Part shown: positions 47,333-59,791 of the stretch, in pieces
Layout of the letters: each line of letters starts with the position of its first letter
How positions within the stretch are numbered: the stretch's first letter is position 1
From: Hydnum rufescens UP504
Taxonomy: Eukaryota; Basidiomycota; Agaricomycetes; Cantharellales; Hydnaceae
Length of the DNA stretch: 64,000 nucleotides
Assembly: GCA_014904985.1 (NCBI GenBank)
Contig: MU129116.1
Location: forward strand, 1-64,000
Reading direction: 5' to 3'
The notes under the pieces: generated by a model
The model's input: only the letters and a program-made list of their open reading frames with translations
The model's database searches: none
What the model was told of the DNA's origin: nothing
Made by a program: the position numbers and the translations under genes

Positions 47333-49090
47333 TCATCGGTGTAGGTCTGCTGTTCTTTCTATCATTTGATGTTCTTCTAGCCTCCAAGGCAGCCAGTCAA
47401 ACATTTTAAACATGAGAATGATCTCTTTCAAGATCCACAGCAGATCAATCTTTGTACTTGGAAATCCAAAGTTATATGGTTCAAGGTCGTGTTCATTGGT
47501 AGACTCGTCAAGTCTTTTGTACTTAGTATCCTTGAATTTTGTGGAACAAATAGACATGGTAATAATGTTGTCAAAGGAATAGACTCGACATAGAACTTCA
47601 TGGATTCTGGGGAACTCTGAAGTTTGATACAAAATTCCTGAAGCATCAACAATGTGAGGCCTCAGCTTTTTCAAGTTGAAGTCCCCTTTTAGGAAAACTG
47701 TTGTGTTTCTTGGTATGACTTGAGATGTGTTCATTGGAAAAATGATATCCATTGGATTAACAGGAGACATTGTCCTAACACAGGACTTGATGGTCTCGAT
47801 TGGAAAGATACTCTGTAGAACAGACATTTTAGGCAAAGTGACTCATATGGATCATCCAGTGTTGCAATTGTGATCTTGCCAGAATCTGGGGTACAAAATC
47901 AAACATAGCAAAGCTTGAAGTTTTGTAATGACCATCATCAAACAAGAGGGGTGAAGAGCATAGTCAGTTTCTTGAATATTAGATCATCATTTGTGTTCAA
48001 TTTCAAGTTGTTGTCTATTGAATTTATCTGCTTGATCATTGATATTCAAAGCAGAACCACTGGCATGTGTAAGAGTATCTTTGTCACTTGATTCGTCATC
48101 TGAGTCAACAACATTGTGCATAATTGTCTTTGGCGGACAATTGATTAATTGGCGCCTTGGAGGGCGCTTTTTCATTTCCAAGCAATTGGTTCTGAATTTG
48201 GCTGAGTTAATTGAGATGTTGTCACTCTTTGCATGTGTGGCCTCCAGTGTAACCAACAATTGCTGAGTCTTTGAACCAATATGTAGGCTCTTGCCAAGCT
48301 CAAAGGAGGATCTGAGGATATCACTGAGTCTGATTGTCATGTCTTTGTTCATAATGGGCTTGAACAAAGGCTTGACATTCATGTTCTCTTGAAGCTCACT
48401 CACAAAGCAAAAGGCTGGGGAAGATCTCTTTTGTGTGTGGTCTTTCTTATTGCAGATGGTTACATCATCTAACGTCATCTTGTCTTTGGATTTAGATGTC
48501 AGCAGCTCCATCTCTGTAATGGCTGGTCTGTGAACTCATGGACTGTCTGTAACTTTCTCATGCATATCCACGTCCTCATTGGGCACATCTGAAACTCAAA
48601 CGTTGTGTTCCAGGTCCATGGTTGGCTGGTTGACTGGCACCTGCTGGGGCCATTCAACATACATGCAATTGGGATGTTCTGCCATTTGTCCTTTCAATTC
48701 TTTTGCATCATAGGGCTCAACCCACTTCTTTGTACAAGCTTTTTGCTGTTCTTCAGGGAATGAAACCTCCTGATTGAACAGGTCAAAACTGTGTACTGTA
48801 GATACTCAGTTTCGACATTCTCAGCATGAGACATCTGATTGTGCAGGACTCAAGCAATACCACCATCATCAAGATCGCCATGAGGCAAACTCAATCCATC
48901 AGCTTGAACAAGCTGACCATCTTTTGACATCTTCAAGATGTTTTTTGTGATAAATGCCTTTGTCTCAAGGCAGTCTTTGAGTAAGTGGCCGTATTCTCCA
49001 CACATAAAACATCATATTGGAGAAGTAGATTTTACAGGTGGTTTTGCAATCCTTTCAGCCTTGTACTGGCTTATCATGATTGTTAATGCC
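47333..49090 (-). pseudogene. retroelement gag-like relic with zinc knuckle
   Basis: From about 49080 down: ALTIMISQYKAERIAKPPVKSTSP, a stop, then CFMCGEYGHLLKDC at 49011-48970 (C-x2-C-x4-H-x4-C). Next comes a stretch with TEYLQYTV, and 48511-47987 (FVSELQENMNVKPLFKPIMNKDMTIRLSDILRSSFELGKSL). The last resembles the segment preceding the protease in basidiomycete Ty3/Gypsy gag-pol proteins. 47836-47333 (FLKGDFNLKKLRPHIVDASG) is of unknown kind. No protease or RT follows. Stops and frameshifts make it a relic. Confidence 0.5.
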
Positions 49091-49694
49091 CAATCTTTTT
49101 GACAAGATCATCCATACTTGATTTAACAGGGATGGGTGCACCTTGGTCAGCCACTTGGGCTGACCTCAAAAGGAGTACCATTTGAGGTCATTTCACTGGC
49201 CTAAGGAGGACTGATTTTCTTTGATGTCAATTGACAATGATCAAATTGACCTTAAGAGAAATTCAACTTCAGCCAATATCAATACTACATGGAGGGGGAA
49301 CCACATGGGGGTAGTGGGAGGGGGTCTGGAAACCAGGGGAATGTGGGCCTTGGGGTCAGCAGGCAATCTCAACACGGACTTGTACAAATTAGGCCTTGTA
49401 TTCAATGGCCCCCAAGTTGCAGGTAAGTCTACCCATTCTTTGATTGTTTGCTGCCAACACATTAAACTCTGATTTTTCGGTCATGCTAGCTTTGATTTCC
49501 AGCCTGTGCAAGTCAGGATCGTATGGCCGACAGCATTGTGTAACACTTTTTTGTACCAGGCCATTTTTATCCTGACCTTGCTTGCACTCTTGAGCATCTT
49601 CATAGTACATAGGTAGATGTTGTGTTCAAGTCCCAGTGTCTGGATGGAATCAAGTACACAGCTTCGGTGTCAAGCTTCGGTGGTGGAAGGTAAG

Positions 49695-49820
49695 TGTCAT
49701 CCGGTCCGAGATCACTGGATGCCATACATGGTGCTAACCAAAAAAGGAAATAGGGGCAAATAACAAATGTGTGAATCAGGGAAGAGAAATATCAAATGGG
49801 ATACCCGTCACATCTCAACA
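49695..49820 (-). repeat. Copia-B LTR fragment
   Basis: Minus strand TGTTGAGATGTGACGGG... to GATCTCGGACCGGAT, about 125 bp, the first third of the LTR. It abuts the family-D LTR-like piece. Confidence 0.8.
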
Positions 49821-49961
49821 GGATTCCCACTGTGATAGGTGCAAGACTTGTGTGTCCCTTGTTGTGTGGTGTATACTCAGGATTCCCACTGCGATAGTGT
49901 GTGGTTAATTAATCTCTTCCCTCTTTCTGTTTGTGGCTTTGACAGCAGTGTCACCCTGACA
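49821..49961 (+). repeat. family-D LTR-like 3' portion, second copy
   Basis: Matches 17513-17657 with few substitutions, including the doubled GGATTCCCACTG and the end CCCTGACA. Confidence 0.6.
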
Positions 49962-50051
49962 GGGATGAACTATGGACATCCACAGCCACCTAAGACCCCA
50001 TCTGAGAGGCAGGCCTGAGGGTCCCCCAACCTAGATGATGACAAATAAACT

Positions 50052-50206
50052 ATAGTACCACACATCTGCTGCAGTGGGTGTGTGGTACTATCTGGTGAGT
50101 TTCTCCTCAATGCCATGTACAATGGCACCAAAAGAGCAGCACCAGCTGCTCTTTTGGTGCTGCCTCTGTTTTATTTTTTTTACTAATGTATTATTCATTA
50201 TTGTAG
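50052..50206 (+). repeat. hairpin-bearing intron (50095-50206) plus exon palindrome, unit 6
   Basis: Plus-strand member of the family. Exon palindrome ATAGTACCACACA/TGTGTGGTACTAT (50052-50064, 50079-50091, 13 bp perfect), donor GTGAGT at 50095. The 16-bp perfect hairpin GCACCAAAAGAGCAGC (50125-50140, 50145-50160) has a 4-nt loop. Branch TTTACTAATG, acceptor TATTGTAG at 50206. The sequence before (49970-50094) and after (50207-50370) the intron is itself duplicated (CCACCYAAGACCCCATC, CAACCTA.ATGACAAATAAA), so exon plus intron looks like one repeating unit. Confidence 0.65.
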
Positions 50207-50526
50207 GTCCCTCCTTGTGCAAAACCCCACCTGATGAGAACACAGGCAAGCCCCAGGATGAACCACAAACATGCACAGCCACCCAAGACCCCATCCAAGA
50301 GCCAGCCCCAAAGATCCCAACCTATGCAATGACAAATAAAATATGGCACATACCCACTGTGGTGAGTGTGGGCACAATTTTCTTGCACAACAGACATCTG
50401 ACTCCATGCAGGTTGGATAACCTAGGTGAGTACTGCATGTTCTGATCATTTCTTCTAGGGGAGCAGATATATATCTGGATTAATATCTAAATATATTGCA
50501 ATACACTATGTTACAATTAATCTCTG

Positions 50527-50625
50527 CATGCCCTATATACCTCAGAGGTCTAGAGGGTGCCCCTTAGTTTGACACCTCCAAACTCTAGATATCACCCTCA
50601 TGTGATTCCACTCTAGATGCTCAAT
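50527..50625 (+). repeat. old relative of the Copia-B LTR 3' half
   Basis: Shares in order CCCTATATACC, CCCTTAGTTTGA, CTCCAAACTC.AGATATCACCCT, GTGATTCC.CTCTAGA with the LTR at 38613-38946 (minus). Diverged; no internal region. Confidence 0.55.
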
Positions 50626-50769
50626 ATCTTGTGGTCCCTGAGAATTTGTCAACTTGTGTGATATGTGGTTCATCAGCATGCAGACAATGACTGAGCCAGC
50701 CTCCCAAGGGAGAAGTCCATTATCTGGGTGGAATTCACATTTGTGCCTTTGAATCACAATCCTTAGTGC

Positions 50770-51187
50770 TCATTCATAACAGTACAAATTTTGCTGCATA
50801 TGCCTCACATAACCACACAAGTTCACCATCTCTATTACTATTCTTCATCCTAGTGGAGGTAAAATTGGAGATGCCTGATATTCTTGCTTTCCTTGAGATT
50901 TACAATGAAATCTAACATAAGGCAGACTGCGGAGGTTGCATGTCAACAAATTCTCAGAAACAAGATACAACACATGTTGTGCCACTCATTCAGCAAGACC
51001 ACTGATTTCTCTTTGTTGGTTATTTTTTGGAGAAATGAGATATCTGCCAAATGAATCACCAGGAGTCATCTGGGTTTCCAGGTGATTTGGCCCCTCATTT
51101 TCAACTTCATTTAGCTTCCTTTTGTGGTGATTTTGCCTACTGTGGAAACATCCTAATGACTATTTAAGAATTCACCCACATGTACAT
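50770..51187. other. no feature seen
   Basis: Unique-looking AT-rich sequence downstream of the Stealth-family gene stop. It may hold that gene's 3' UTR. Confidence 0.4.
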
Positions 51188-54100
51188 CTATGGAGATTCC
51201 CAAGTTAGCTTTGTTGGCCATATATTCTCCATCCAGCCACGGAATGTGGAGTCCACTTCCTCTACACTATGCAGCAGGTCATCGTTAATGCATATCATTG
51301 CAAGTTGATGCATTGCTATAGATCTCGACAGACGAGATAACTTGTTTCTAGATGCAATAGCTCCGTTCAATTCGAGAAACTCGAACGGTGTGTCACCTAC
51401 ATGTTCAAGGTAGTCAAACTTCAACATTCGTGACAGAATTCCAACAAACACAAACCAAGAACAAAATGATATCGGCTCATTGCACGAAGTGTCCAGTCTC
51501 GAATGTTGACTATGCCATTGGCTGCGCCACTGCCAACCCAAGGAGTGATGACATCCTTTAGTGAATAATTTATCTCAGCCCAATGGGTACCGAGGGGTAA
51601 CAGTGGGTGGGAAGAGGGTGGGCGCGATGATCGCAGGGCACGAGTCCCATCAGGGAGAAATGCTTTAAGACCTATAGGCCCACTGGACGAAATCAAAGAA
51701 CGGATGACTGCGACATTTGGAAACTTGAATACAGGGATCCCAACCGATAAAATCCACGATATAGAATGACCCACCACAATCACCGCATTCGGGATGTTCG
51801 AAAGCTATATTTGTAAATGCGCGGCTTGCTGTATCGATCGACTCGGGAAAGCACCTCTCGAGTTGGATGGTACATTCAGATATCTTAGTTGAGGGGCGCA
51901 TTCGTGACCCAGGAGATTTAGGTGTGAATTGTGGCCAGCTGGAGATCGCACCGGATTGCGTGAAAGCGTAAGGGTACCCATCAACAGATGCTGCATGCGT
52001 ATGAGCAAGACTCCAATAAGGCATTATTTATACCCAGGAAGAGAGATAGAGATGCGACTCACAAAAAACATATGAGGTAGAACCTGTGGTCTTACGCCCT
52101 AAGGCCCTGTTTACCACTTCTTCATTGAGAGTATCTCGGGCACTGGTCACGACATTGACATCTGAAGAGATCTGGCCTCGCGAAATTCCCCCAAGTTCCG
52201 ACCATGCAGTCATTCTTTCAACGTTCGAACGCCATTCGCCTTGCGGTCCACCTAGGCGACCAATGACCCAAGACCATAGAAGAATCTCACGCCAACGCTC
52301 AACAATATGGCTAGTGATGGTGACACTTAAGTACTCTTGAACCAGCGCAGAGAGATCAGGAGTATGGTTCTGCTCACTGTCCAAAAAGGAACATAGCATA
52401 TGCATCATCGTGATCCGCTTGACTGGAGTATTGTCCCCGGTAGATATGTTGAGAGGTTCGGAGCAATGCATCATGGAAAGACTTCAAAACAACCCACGCC
52501 TCAGAATTGAGAGCGGTTCCGTTCGTAAGCGCCGTTAATTCCTGGAATATTGAGAGTGAAATGGATTTTGGAGCGTGCGCAAGATACGGCCGTTTGCGGG
52601 AGCCATAGCGTTGATCTAAGGATGGTATGAGCCAAATGTACAATAATATGGAATCACACATTCACCGAGGAGCCAATTGCTATACTGCAGGGGTCGCCAT
52701 TCGCCATTCGGATCATCACTAGAGGGATTACTCGAAGCGACAAGAAGATCCGACTGCATTCGGAGGACTATGCCAAATTCTAGAGAGTCAGGGATCGTCA
52801 GTCTTCTATCTTAGTATGTCCAGTGGGACATACTTGGGGTGTAAAAATCAGCGGGAGATAGGTCAGCAGTCATGAAATAGTCATCGTTCTGACCGAGAGT
52901 ATCTATGAGCTTGATCATGTGCAAGGATGCCGGCTTTTACCATGTAGATACTAAGGACAGGAGTCTTGTTGGGAGGTGGTTGATTAGATTACTTGACGAT
53001 TGGACATACAAATGTTCCGAGATACTAGGAACACGCCCGAGTTGAGATTCGATTGCAAAACTAGGAACGGAAACAAGTCAGCAAGGGATGCATTGGGGGT
53101 TGGACTACTTCCGGGTACCTGTTAAAAATGGTCTCGTGATATGACTCGAAAAATTGGGCATGGGGGTGTATCTCTAGTTTGATGCCTTCATGCTCCCACA
53201 TGGCCTTATTCGGCCAGTTCCCATCGGTTAACCACTGGGGGATCTGCCCTATCCGTGACGATTTTTTGACCTTGTTGGGTGACAGTACATCTAGGTCCGC
53301 AATTGAGGCATTGAGAACAAATGGCAGGGCGAAGTCAGCAGATAGGATATGCAATCGATGCGTATGAGGTGCGAAATGTTTGAGCACAGAACGTATCGAA
53401 TATCGAAGCTCATCGTGATCCCTAAATCAATAGATTCGAGGGGAGAACCGAATTAGAGCACCAAAGCCAGGGCTCAGAGTGGCAATTCATTCACCGGTAT
53501 AAGTGGACCAATGGAAGTTTACGCCTCTGGAAAGCAAGATCGTGTTCCTCCACACCCACCAAAGACTCCAAGTCACGTCTAAATCGGCCCCTCTGCTCCG
53601 CGAGGGTCTTGGACTCTGCCACTTTCATAGCCAAGTGATGCAAAGGATCAGACCCGTTCACCCATGTCCAGACAACATCAAACCGCGGATGGGAAAAATA
53701 GTTCCCAAGTTGGGAATCAGCAGCCATTCCCCGGGGTTCGAAAAGGGAATCTAGAACGGATTGGGGAATATAATGTGGCTGATCTAGAGCCTGTGCGGGC
53801 TGGTCGACATCGGGTTTGTGCTGGAAAACAACGTAGCGCAGTGATTCAGGGGAACACCATTCGGATGGAGGCCACATAAAATAGGTTGAGGGCTTCTCGA
53901 TCCCGCAGGCACCATTCCAAAGAGGAACATTTGGTGGCATTAGCCTTAGGATTCCTAAGATTATGAAGACGACCGTCATTATCAATTGCCATGTAGCACA
54001 TTGTCGAAAAGCCTTGGCAGAAGGAGAGAAACTCTTGAGGCGATAGCGGCAGCAGTGGTATAGTCGTCGACTAGTGAAGAATTCGGAGGGAAATGATAAC

Positions 54101-54204
54101 AGCACAAGCGGTTTCCATGGGGTCTCAGGTGGCACCAAGGTGGGTGCAACATGCAGACCTTCCTCGATATCATCGTAGAGGTGCTCATAAGGGGATGAAG
54201 ACAT
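51188..54204 (-). CDS. Stealth-family sugar-phosphate transferase (XPT1-like)
   Basis: Predicted Golgi type II membrane enzyme of the Stealth family. Known fungal members transfer xylose phosphate to mannose on glycans (Cryptococcus Xpt1), which is the nearest functional guess. Start MSSSPYEHLYDD at 54204. One membrane segment lies at about residues 68-88 (LIMTVVFIILGILRL). CR1 is FDVVWTWVNGSDP, CR2 is DHDELRYSIRSVLKHFAP. CR3 is FNSFAIESQLGRVPSISEHL then QNDDYFMTADLSPADFYTP. CR4 is SHIVERWREILLWSWVIGRLGG, and the C-terminus has ICINDDLL..FRGWMENIWP. Supported introns: 53422-53494, 53061-53118, about 52910-53009, 52780-52833, 52616-52675, 51991-52062, 51708-51774 and 51397-51455. One frame change near 52400-52440 is unresolved (small intron or frameshift). 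All four conserved regions are kept. Confidence 0.85.
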
Positions 54205-55406
54205 AGTGCCCCAGGGGGGAACCGTCGGCTTTTATGGTTGGACGAAGGAGTGGCGGGAGTGGGCATTGTGAAAATAGATGGGTTATTTTGGGAATATACA
54301 CGAGAACAGAGCAAGAATAGATAGCGAGGAGAGCGCGCAGTATACGCAGTCGGTGCTATATCTGTATACAACAGAGATAATGCCAAATCTACCAAATTTG
54401 ACGGCTCTACTGTACTTACGGTCCAGTGGAAGCTACAGTAAGCGCGTTGCCAACAGTCTACTCAATTCTTATAGTCTCGTGACCAGTTTCTCTTTACTTG
54501 GTGTATCGGAAGAAAAACCCATTCCACAACGAGCGATCGATGGCCACAATAAATTAAGAGAGCACGGCCAACACATATGACTCCTGGTAACTCTCCTGAG
54601 TGTAGAGGCATTATGAAACAGTCTAAAATCTAAATATGTAGTTTGCCAGATGAGACACACGTGACAGACGTTTTTTCCCACTTAGCGAACTTCTGGGGGA
54701 CCTGCGTCCGGCAGTTCCCAGAGCAGAAAAATTTACTATAGAGGTGTCGACAAAAAACGGTTATACGTTTCTGCCTCACACACTCACAATGCAACCTCAT
54801 ATATAATGGAAATATGGATTCTTGCTTCATATTTTCACTTTCTTTCTTTTCAAAATTCAAAGATTCGGTTCAGTATCCTGTGCCTTTGTTTTTCAGTGAC
54901 CATTACTGGACCTGAGGGTCGTTTAAGACCTACATTTTGTAGCTATGGTATTTCTCTTCGTGTTCATCTATATTTCAAGTGATTTCCGTGCATTGTTGTG
55001 TCCAGAAACATGTTTTCCTGAGGGGTGGTGAAAATTGTTTTGGTGGCTGTGTCAGGGCCTATAACCACGCGCTCCTGAATTCCACAAGAGTATTGGGAAT
55101 ATTGCCATGGGCCACCATGATACGTATGCTCAAGCAGGCATGGGGTTATACTGTAAAGTGGGATTCGAGTTTAATAGCTTCGCAAGTACTAATAAGAATC
55201 ACGTGACGGTAACAACTGGTACGAGTCATTCAACGGATTGTCGACCCCACAACCTCAATTCCCTCTCAAGACTGACTGACACTCATTTGTACCAAAACAT
55301 GTGATACCACATCTCACAGATCGGGGTAGAATGGAACCAACGGAAGAGCGATACTAGCGCACCAAATGTACGTCTATTACCACCTACGCGGAGGTATCTA
55401 ATGAAT
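54205..55406. other. intergenic, promoter side of the Stealth-family gene
   Basis: 1.2 kb between the Stealth-family gene start and the PEX16 stop, both on the minus strand. Short ORFs here (for example 54278-54580) show no domain. I see no clear TATA box near 54204. Confidence 0.4.
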
Positions 55407-56849
55407 TCACAAAGTCAGGGTTGATATTTGCAGACGGGTTGAGGTAGGCGTACAATAATGATACTCATCGATGAGGGGGATCCAGTCTCGAAGGAGAGCA
55501 CTAAATAACCCCAAGATCGGCGTACGGTTCATGCCACCAATGAGGTACAATATCTTGGGGCTGCGGAGAAGTTGAATTCTCAGATATTTTGTAGTAGTGA
55601 AAAAACTGCGCACCGTGTATAACTTTCCCATACAGCACCGCGTAGAAGATACCAGAGCATTTCCCGATCTCGGCGGGCATACTCAGAGCGCTCGACCGAA
55701 CGTGTGGCATTTGAATTTCGGCGAAGATATCGGGAAAGGATATCCAATGCAATAGATACGAAGATTGGCCCCGACCTCGAATCTTCTGAGGGTACTAATC
55801 GTGATGCGGCGATAACTGAAGTCCAAGGCAGCGCGTGAAGTTCAAATTACAAAGGTGGATCCGTGATCATACTCACCGTAGATGAACGGTCGCAGGATGT
55901 GAAGAACCTCGGAAAACCAATCGGTTGGAGTCGTGAGTGGACGAACGAGTAATATTGGCGGACAAACGGAAGAGGGTTTAAGTGCTTTCGATAATAAAAA
56001 ATCGTCTACGGGAAGTCGATCGAGGCCAGAAGCAGGGGATAACACGGGGCTTGGTTGCGAAGGCGGAGTAGGGGGGAACAAGCGATTGTTCTTAATATGG
56101 TCCGGTGTATGTGGAGGTCCATGGGGAGAGACTGTTTCTTGTTTGGTACGAGCAACTGCCTCACCGACCACAATGGGATCAAGATCTCGTTCAGGGATGG
56201 GGGGATGTACTAGAGGACGGCGGGTAATCCATAAGAGGGAAAGGCGAAGCATCACCCTAGCGAGAGGACATCAGTGCGTTGCTATTTTAGAGCAGACAAT
56301 GAGAACCGACTTGATGGCTTCTAAAGTAAGAATACCCCTCCAGGCTGCGCGGTCGGCTCCGCGCCTTCTCAAATACATCTCGATGACAAGTTGTAGATAG
56401 CGTATAACTTCCAGGGCACGAGCGACATGCTTGTAGCGGACTCTCTTTTCTGTCCACGCTCGGGTATACCTAGAATGGTCACTAGGAGGGATGAGGGGCG
56501 TGGACTTGTCTCCCACGAATCTCCGGGCCAGCAACGTATCGTGGTAGAGACTGATCAAATTGAGAACAGTGGTTACTGTCGGAGATATGGATGAGGGCCT
56601 TCTGGGCGAAGCGAGGGTGACGAGAGGGTACTCACACGACTCCGACGCCAAATCGGCATCCTTGAACTTCCCAGGCAAGAACCAACTGAGGGAGCGAAGG
56701 GAAGATTCGATTGTTCCAATGATGGTGGAATTGTGGACTAAGAAGGACTCATAGCGGGCGATGGGGGAGAGGGTGTCTTTGACCTGGGTCATCGTGGTTG
56801 TTTGATCCCGGTACCACGTGCGCTTGTTTGCTTCTTTCTTGACCGCCAT
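55407..56849 (-). CDS. PEX16: peroxisome biogenesis protein Pex16
   Basis: Peroxisomal/ER membrane protein that recruits Pex3 and so supports insertion of peroxisomal membrane proteins. Exons 56849-56311, 56256-55877, 55794-55614 and 55560-55407 join in frame to about 417 residues. Introns are 54, 82 and 53 nt. Family signatures in order: YESFLVHNSTIIGTIESSLRSLSWFLPGKFKDADLASE, NLISLYHDTLLA, EAIKVMLRLSLLWITRRPLVHPPIPERDLDP, LRPFIY, IALDILSRYLRR, ERSEYARRDREMLWYLLRGAVWESYTRPK, and GLFSALLRDWIPLIDEYHYCT at the end. A Met at 56792 (MTQVKD) is a better match to the usual Pex16 start and would shorten it by 19 residues. Length is in the normal range for fungal Pex16. Start codons of this and the next gene are 14 bp apart (71 bp with the inner Met). 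Confidence 0.9.
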
Positions 56850-56863
56850 TGGGCTCGTGCTCC

Positions 56864-58459
56864 ATGCACCGCACTCTTGAAGTTTCGCCCTGTCTTCCTC
56901 CCCCCCAGCTGCAGGAGTCTGGAAAGAAATCTACTGGGAGTCCACGCGAAGGCAAGAAACGCACTCAACTTCTTGATCAACGTCGCAATCTCTACGTGCT
57001 AGGTATCCCCCAACATATCTCCCTGGAACAGTTTACGGGTCTCTTCAGTAGTTTTGGCGTAATTTCCCATGCCGTAATTCTTGCTGTTCTCGACGCGTTC
57101 TCTCGTCGCAGGGGCTTCATCGTCATGTCAAGTAATGAAGAAGCGGCACTTGCAATGAAGCGGATGTCGGGCGCGGTCGTGCAGTTAGTCCACAATACTG
57201 GAGCTCCCTTTTTTCCTTAGTAAAGCAGCAGTCTAACTAACCACCTCTTGCAACCAGAGGGTATAAACTCCATGTGTCCTGGGCAGTTGTTCAGCGTTCA
57301 AACGGTGTGCTTCAGCGTGGTCTTACGGGTGTCTTCCGCTATAATTACCCTTAGGATTTCTCGACGGCACTGATCGCAACCCATATTCCGGCGGTCTATG
57401 CCCGCCACCTTCAATCCTTCCTAATATCTCTTCGCCTTCGTACCCTGCCATCCAGTCTCATGAACAAACCTCTCCTGCGTCACACGGCTCTTCTTCCCTC
57501 CACTTGTCTGCTCAAATGCCGATTCTATTCCTCGCGAATCTTCATCCTGACGTCTTTCGCAATTCTACGGATGTTCTCCCTCTCTTGACTCCATACGGCC
57601 CCGTTCGCTCAATTAAGCTCCTAGAAACGAGACCTGCATTGTATGCTGACGACTATTCGAAGGACGAGGCCGCCAAGACTGCTACTTCTATTGGCCATCG
57701 CCTCCCCGAGGCCCCACTTGGCGCCCTCATTGAATACGTCCATCATCCCGATGCTTTAATGGCCCAAAAGGCTCTCCATGGTCAGCTGTATGGGTCCGTT
57801 TCAGGCCCAGGCCTCCACGCTTCTTTCATACCAAGCAGTTCCAAACGAAATCAGGACACCTCTTTGACATCAGTTCATAACCTTCCTTCAATTTTTCGGA
57901 GTGAGCAATTTCTCCACAAGAATAACTCGATACCTGGGAATTCCAAATGTCTGTATTCCCCAAAGTCTGGTAAATCATTCGATGGTTACACGCTAACTGC
58001 ATTGATAGCGATCGTTCCCAAGCAAGGTGATCACACGCTCCGTGAGGGCTCTATGCGGCTTCACATGAACAATCATATTCTTGATCATTCTCGTCATCAT
58101 TCCCAACTCCTTCCCCATCCTACGGCCCAGCGATACTCCCACTCCGTTCCATCATCTCTCCTAGGCTACAACTACGACTCAGCTCAGGCTGATGCTTCTC
58201 TTCAGCATCGTATCTTCATGTCCACAGCTCTCCCTGCAAGTTCTCTCTGCACTTATTCAACCTCCGAAGCGTCAGAACTATACATGTCTTCGTAAGTTCA
58301 GTCAGCACCATTATGACCGTATTTGATCCATAATCTACATCTATCAGTGAAAGCAATCTCGACCAACCTCTTGGCGTCTCCGAGAATCCACGTGTCCAAA
58401 CTCCAAGCCATCAATTCCACTCTTCGCCTTCAATTCGCAATGACTGTTCATTCCTGTAG
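56864..58459 (+). CDS. RRM-domain RNA-binding protein (Mei2-like)
   Basis: Exons 56864-57165, 57258-57304, 57355-58291 and 58348-58459 join in frame to 465 residues. Introns are 92, 50 and 56 nt. The first RRM begins at about residue 42: RNP2 NLYVLGIP, then LFSSFGVISHAVILAVLD, RNP1-like RRRGFIVMS, then after splicing KLHVSWAVVQRSNGFLDGTDR. A second RRM-like part starts PILFLANLHPDVF, with LLTPYGPVRSIKLL and GALIEYVHHPDALMAQKALHGQ. The rest is Ser/His-rich and unstructured. It resembles basidiomycete proteins related to Mei2, which bind RNA in meiosis or cell-cycle control; the role is inferred. The start ATG is chosen because the phases close perfectly, but an upstream exon overlapping PEX16 on the other strand is possible. 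Confidence 0.75.
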
Positions 58460-59404
58460 ATATCCTGACCCCCTGACAATGAGTTTGTCGGCCTATACTT
58501 GAATCAATATCCATCACTGGTCCCAATCTTCATCTTTGAATTGTGATTCTGCACTCAAGGTCCATTGCTTGATGTTCTGTGCATTCCACCTGATTTTTGT
58601 GTGAAGGTTGTTGATGAGTGCACTTGGGTCTCACTCAGGTTTGTTGGTCATTTCTAAAACCTTGGAAACATACAGTCTTTCACCACTGTTGAAATGGCTT
58701 TTTTGAAGAAGTGATGCCTTACTCTGTAAATCTTTAACAATTATTTAGAACTTTCAGGTTATGAACCACCTCAAGCCCCTCATGTTGGCCACCTTAGGTT
58801 GACTACATCCTGTGTGGATGTCAACCTAGTGAGGTACAATTGAATGTGTATCATTGTGGAGCTACAATTTGATTGCTCCATGTAAATAAGTACATAGCCT
58901 GAAGTGTAGTTCCACCAGGGGTATAGGGGTGCAGCCCCCAGGAACTCCAGGGTAGTGTAGCCACAGTTTTGAATGAGACCATTGATGGAGCAGTTATGTG
59001 CCTAGGGTATCCATGTACATTACTATATAGGTGTCACTACACCCCAGTAGAGTAGCCACACACAACAATACCTATTACAACTGTTTTCAAATTGATTGGC
59101 ACAGCCTGCATTTCTCCAGCTGCTCAGCAACAACCTCAAAACTTGTGCAAAGGATTGAGCCCTAACAAACCAAGATATCAACAAGTGGACAATTTCTTAA
59201 GTGTCTGGAGCAAGTGGAGGGAACAGCTAGAGTTCCAGAGGTATAAGACTAAGAGATATCTATGTATCTATCTATAACAGAAGGGAGTTAGGTCAAGGAT
59301 TACCTCATCTTCAGAGTTTCAATTTTGCTTAGCTCATCTGCAGAGTTTGAACTGGGCAGTGAGCCAGCACATCCCATGTGATGAGAGCCAAGGTGCCAAA
59401 AACA
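58460..59404. other. no gene seen; one short hairpin
   Basis: Contains TAGGTTGAC/GTCAACCTA at 58795-58833 and a possible MITE with loosely matching ends GTGTAGTTCCACC (58898) and GGTGTCACTACACC (complementary, about 59032). No coding feature is supported. Confidence 0.35.
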
Positions 59405-59409
59405 AATAC

Positions 59410-59487
59410 CCTTACTCAGGTTTGAACATGGGACCCCTCAATGCCATTACAGCAGCAGTCCACCTTAAGCAATGAGACTAAGGAGAT
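59410..59487 (-). ncRNA. tRNA-like sequence, possible SINE head
   Basis: On the minus strand TAGTCTCATTGC fits the A box (TRGYNNANNNG), and GTCCCATGTTCAAACCTGAG about 35 nt later fits the B box (GTTCRANNC). The cloverleaf is imperfect, and the acceptor stem does not close, so it is not a working tRNA gene. It fits a tRNA-derived SINE or pseudogene. Confidence 0.4.
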
Positions 59488-59791
59488 TGCTTATTTACTT
59501 GGTAATTAGAATCCTATGTACTGGCACTTCTAAGTGGTATGGAGGGAGTGTGATCAATCCACTTGCTCAGGGGGTTGTCCTTGGTAGGGGTTGAACTCCT
59601 AAGGCAGATTCAACCAGGACCTTGTGGTAATTGAATTTACATGCATAATTCCCAGCAAAGGGATGATGAGTGGTTCACAAAATCACAGCTTGTCCGGAGA
59701 TGTCTTTTCATAGTGCATCCCATCCTAAATCAGTGGCTCTATGGCTAATCTTGTGGTGAGGCTGGCAGGGGTCCATCCAAGCTTGGTGTAG

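Noticed and set aside
54278..54580. 100-residue plus-strand ORF upstream of the Stealth-family gene
   Set aside because: No recognisable domain; lies in a promoter-like intergenic region.
58898..59045. MITE with GTGTAGTTCCACC-like ends
   Set aside because: The ends match at only about 10 of 13 positions and no target duplication was found.
59580..59640. Second tRNA-like segment
   Set aside because: A B-box-like GTTCAACCC is present but no A box at the right distance.
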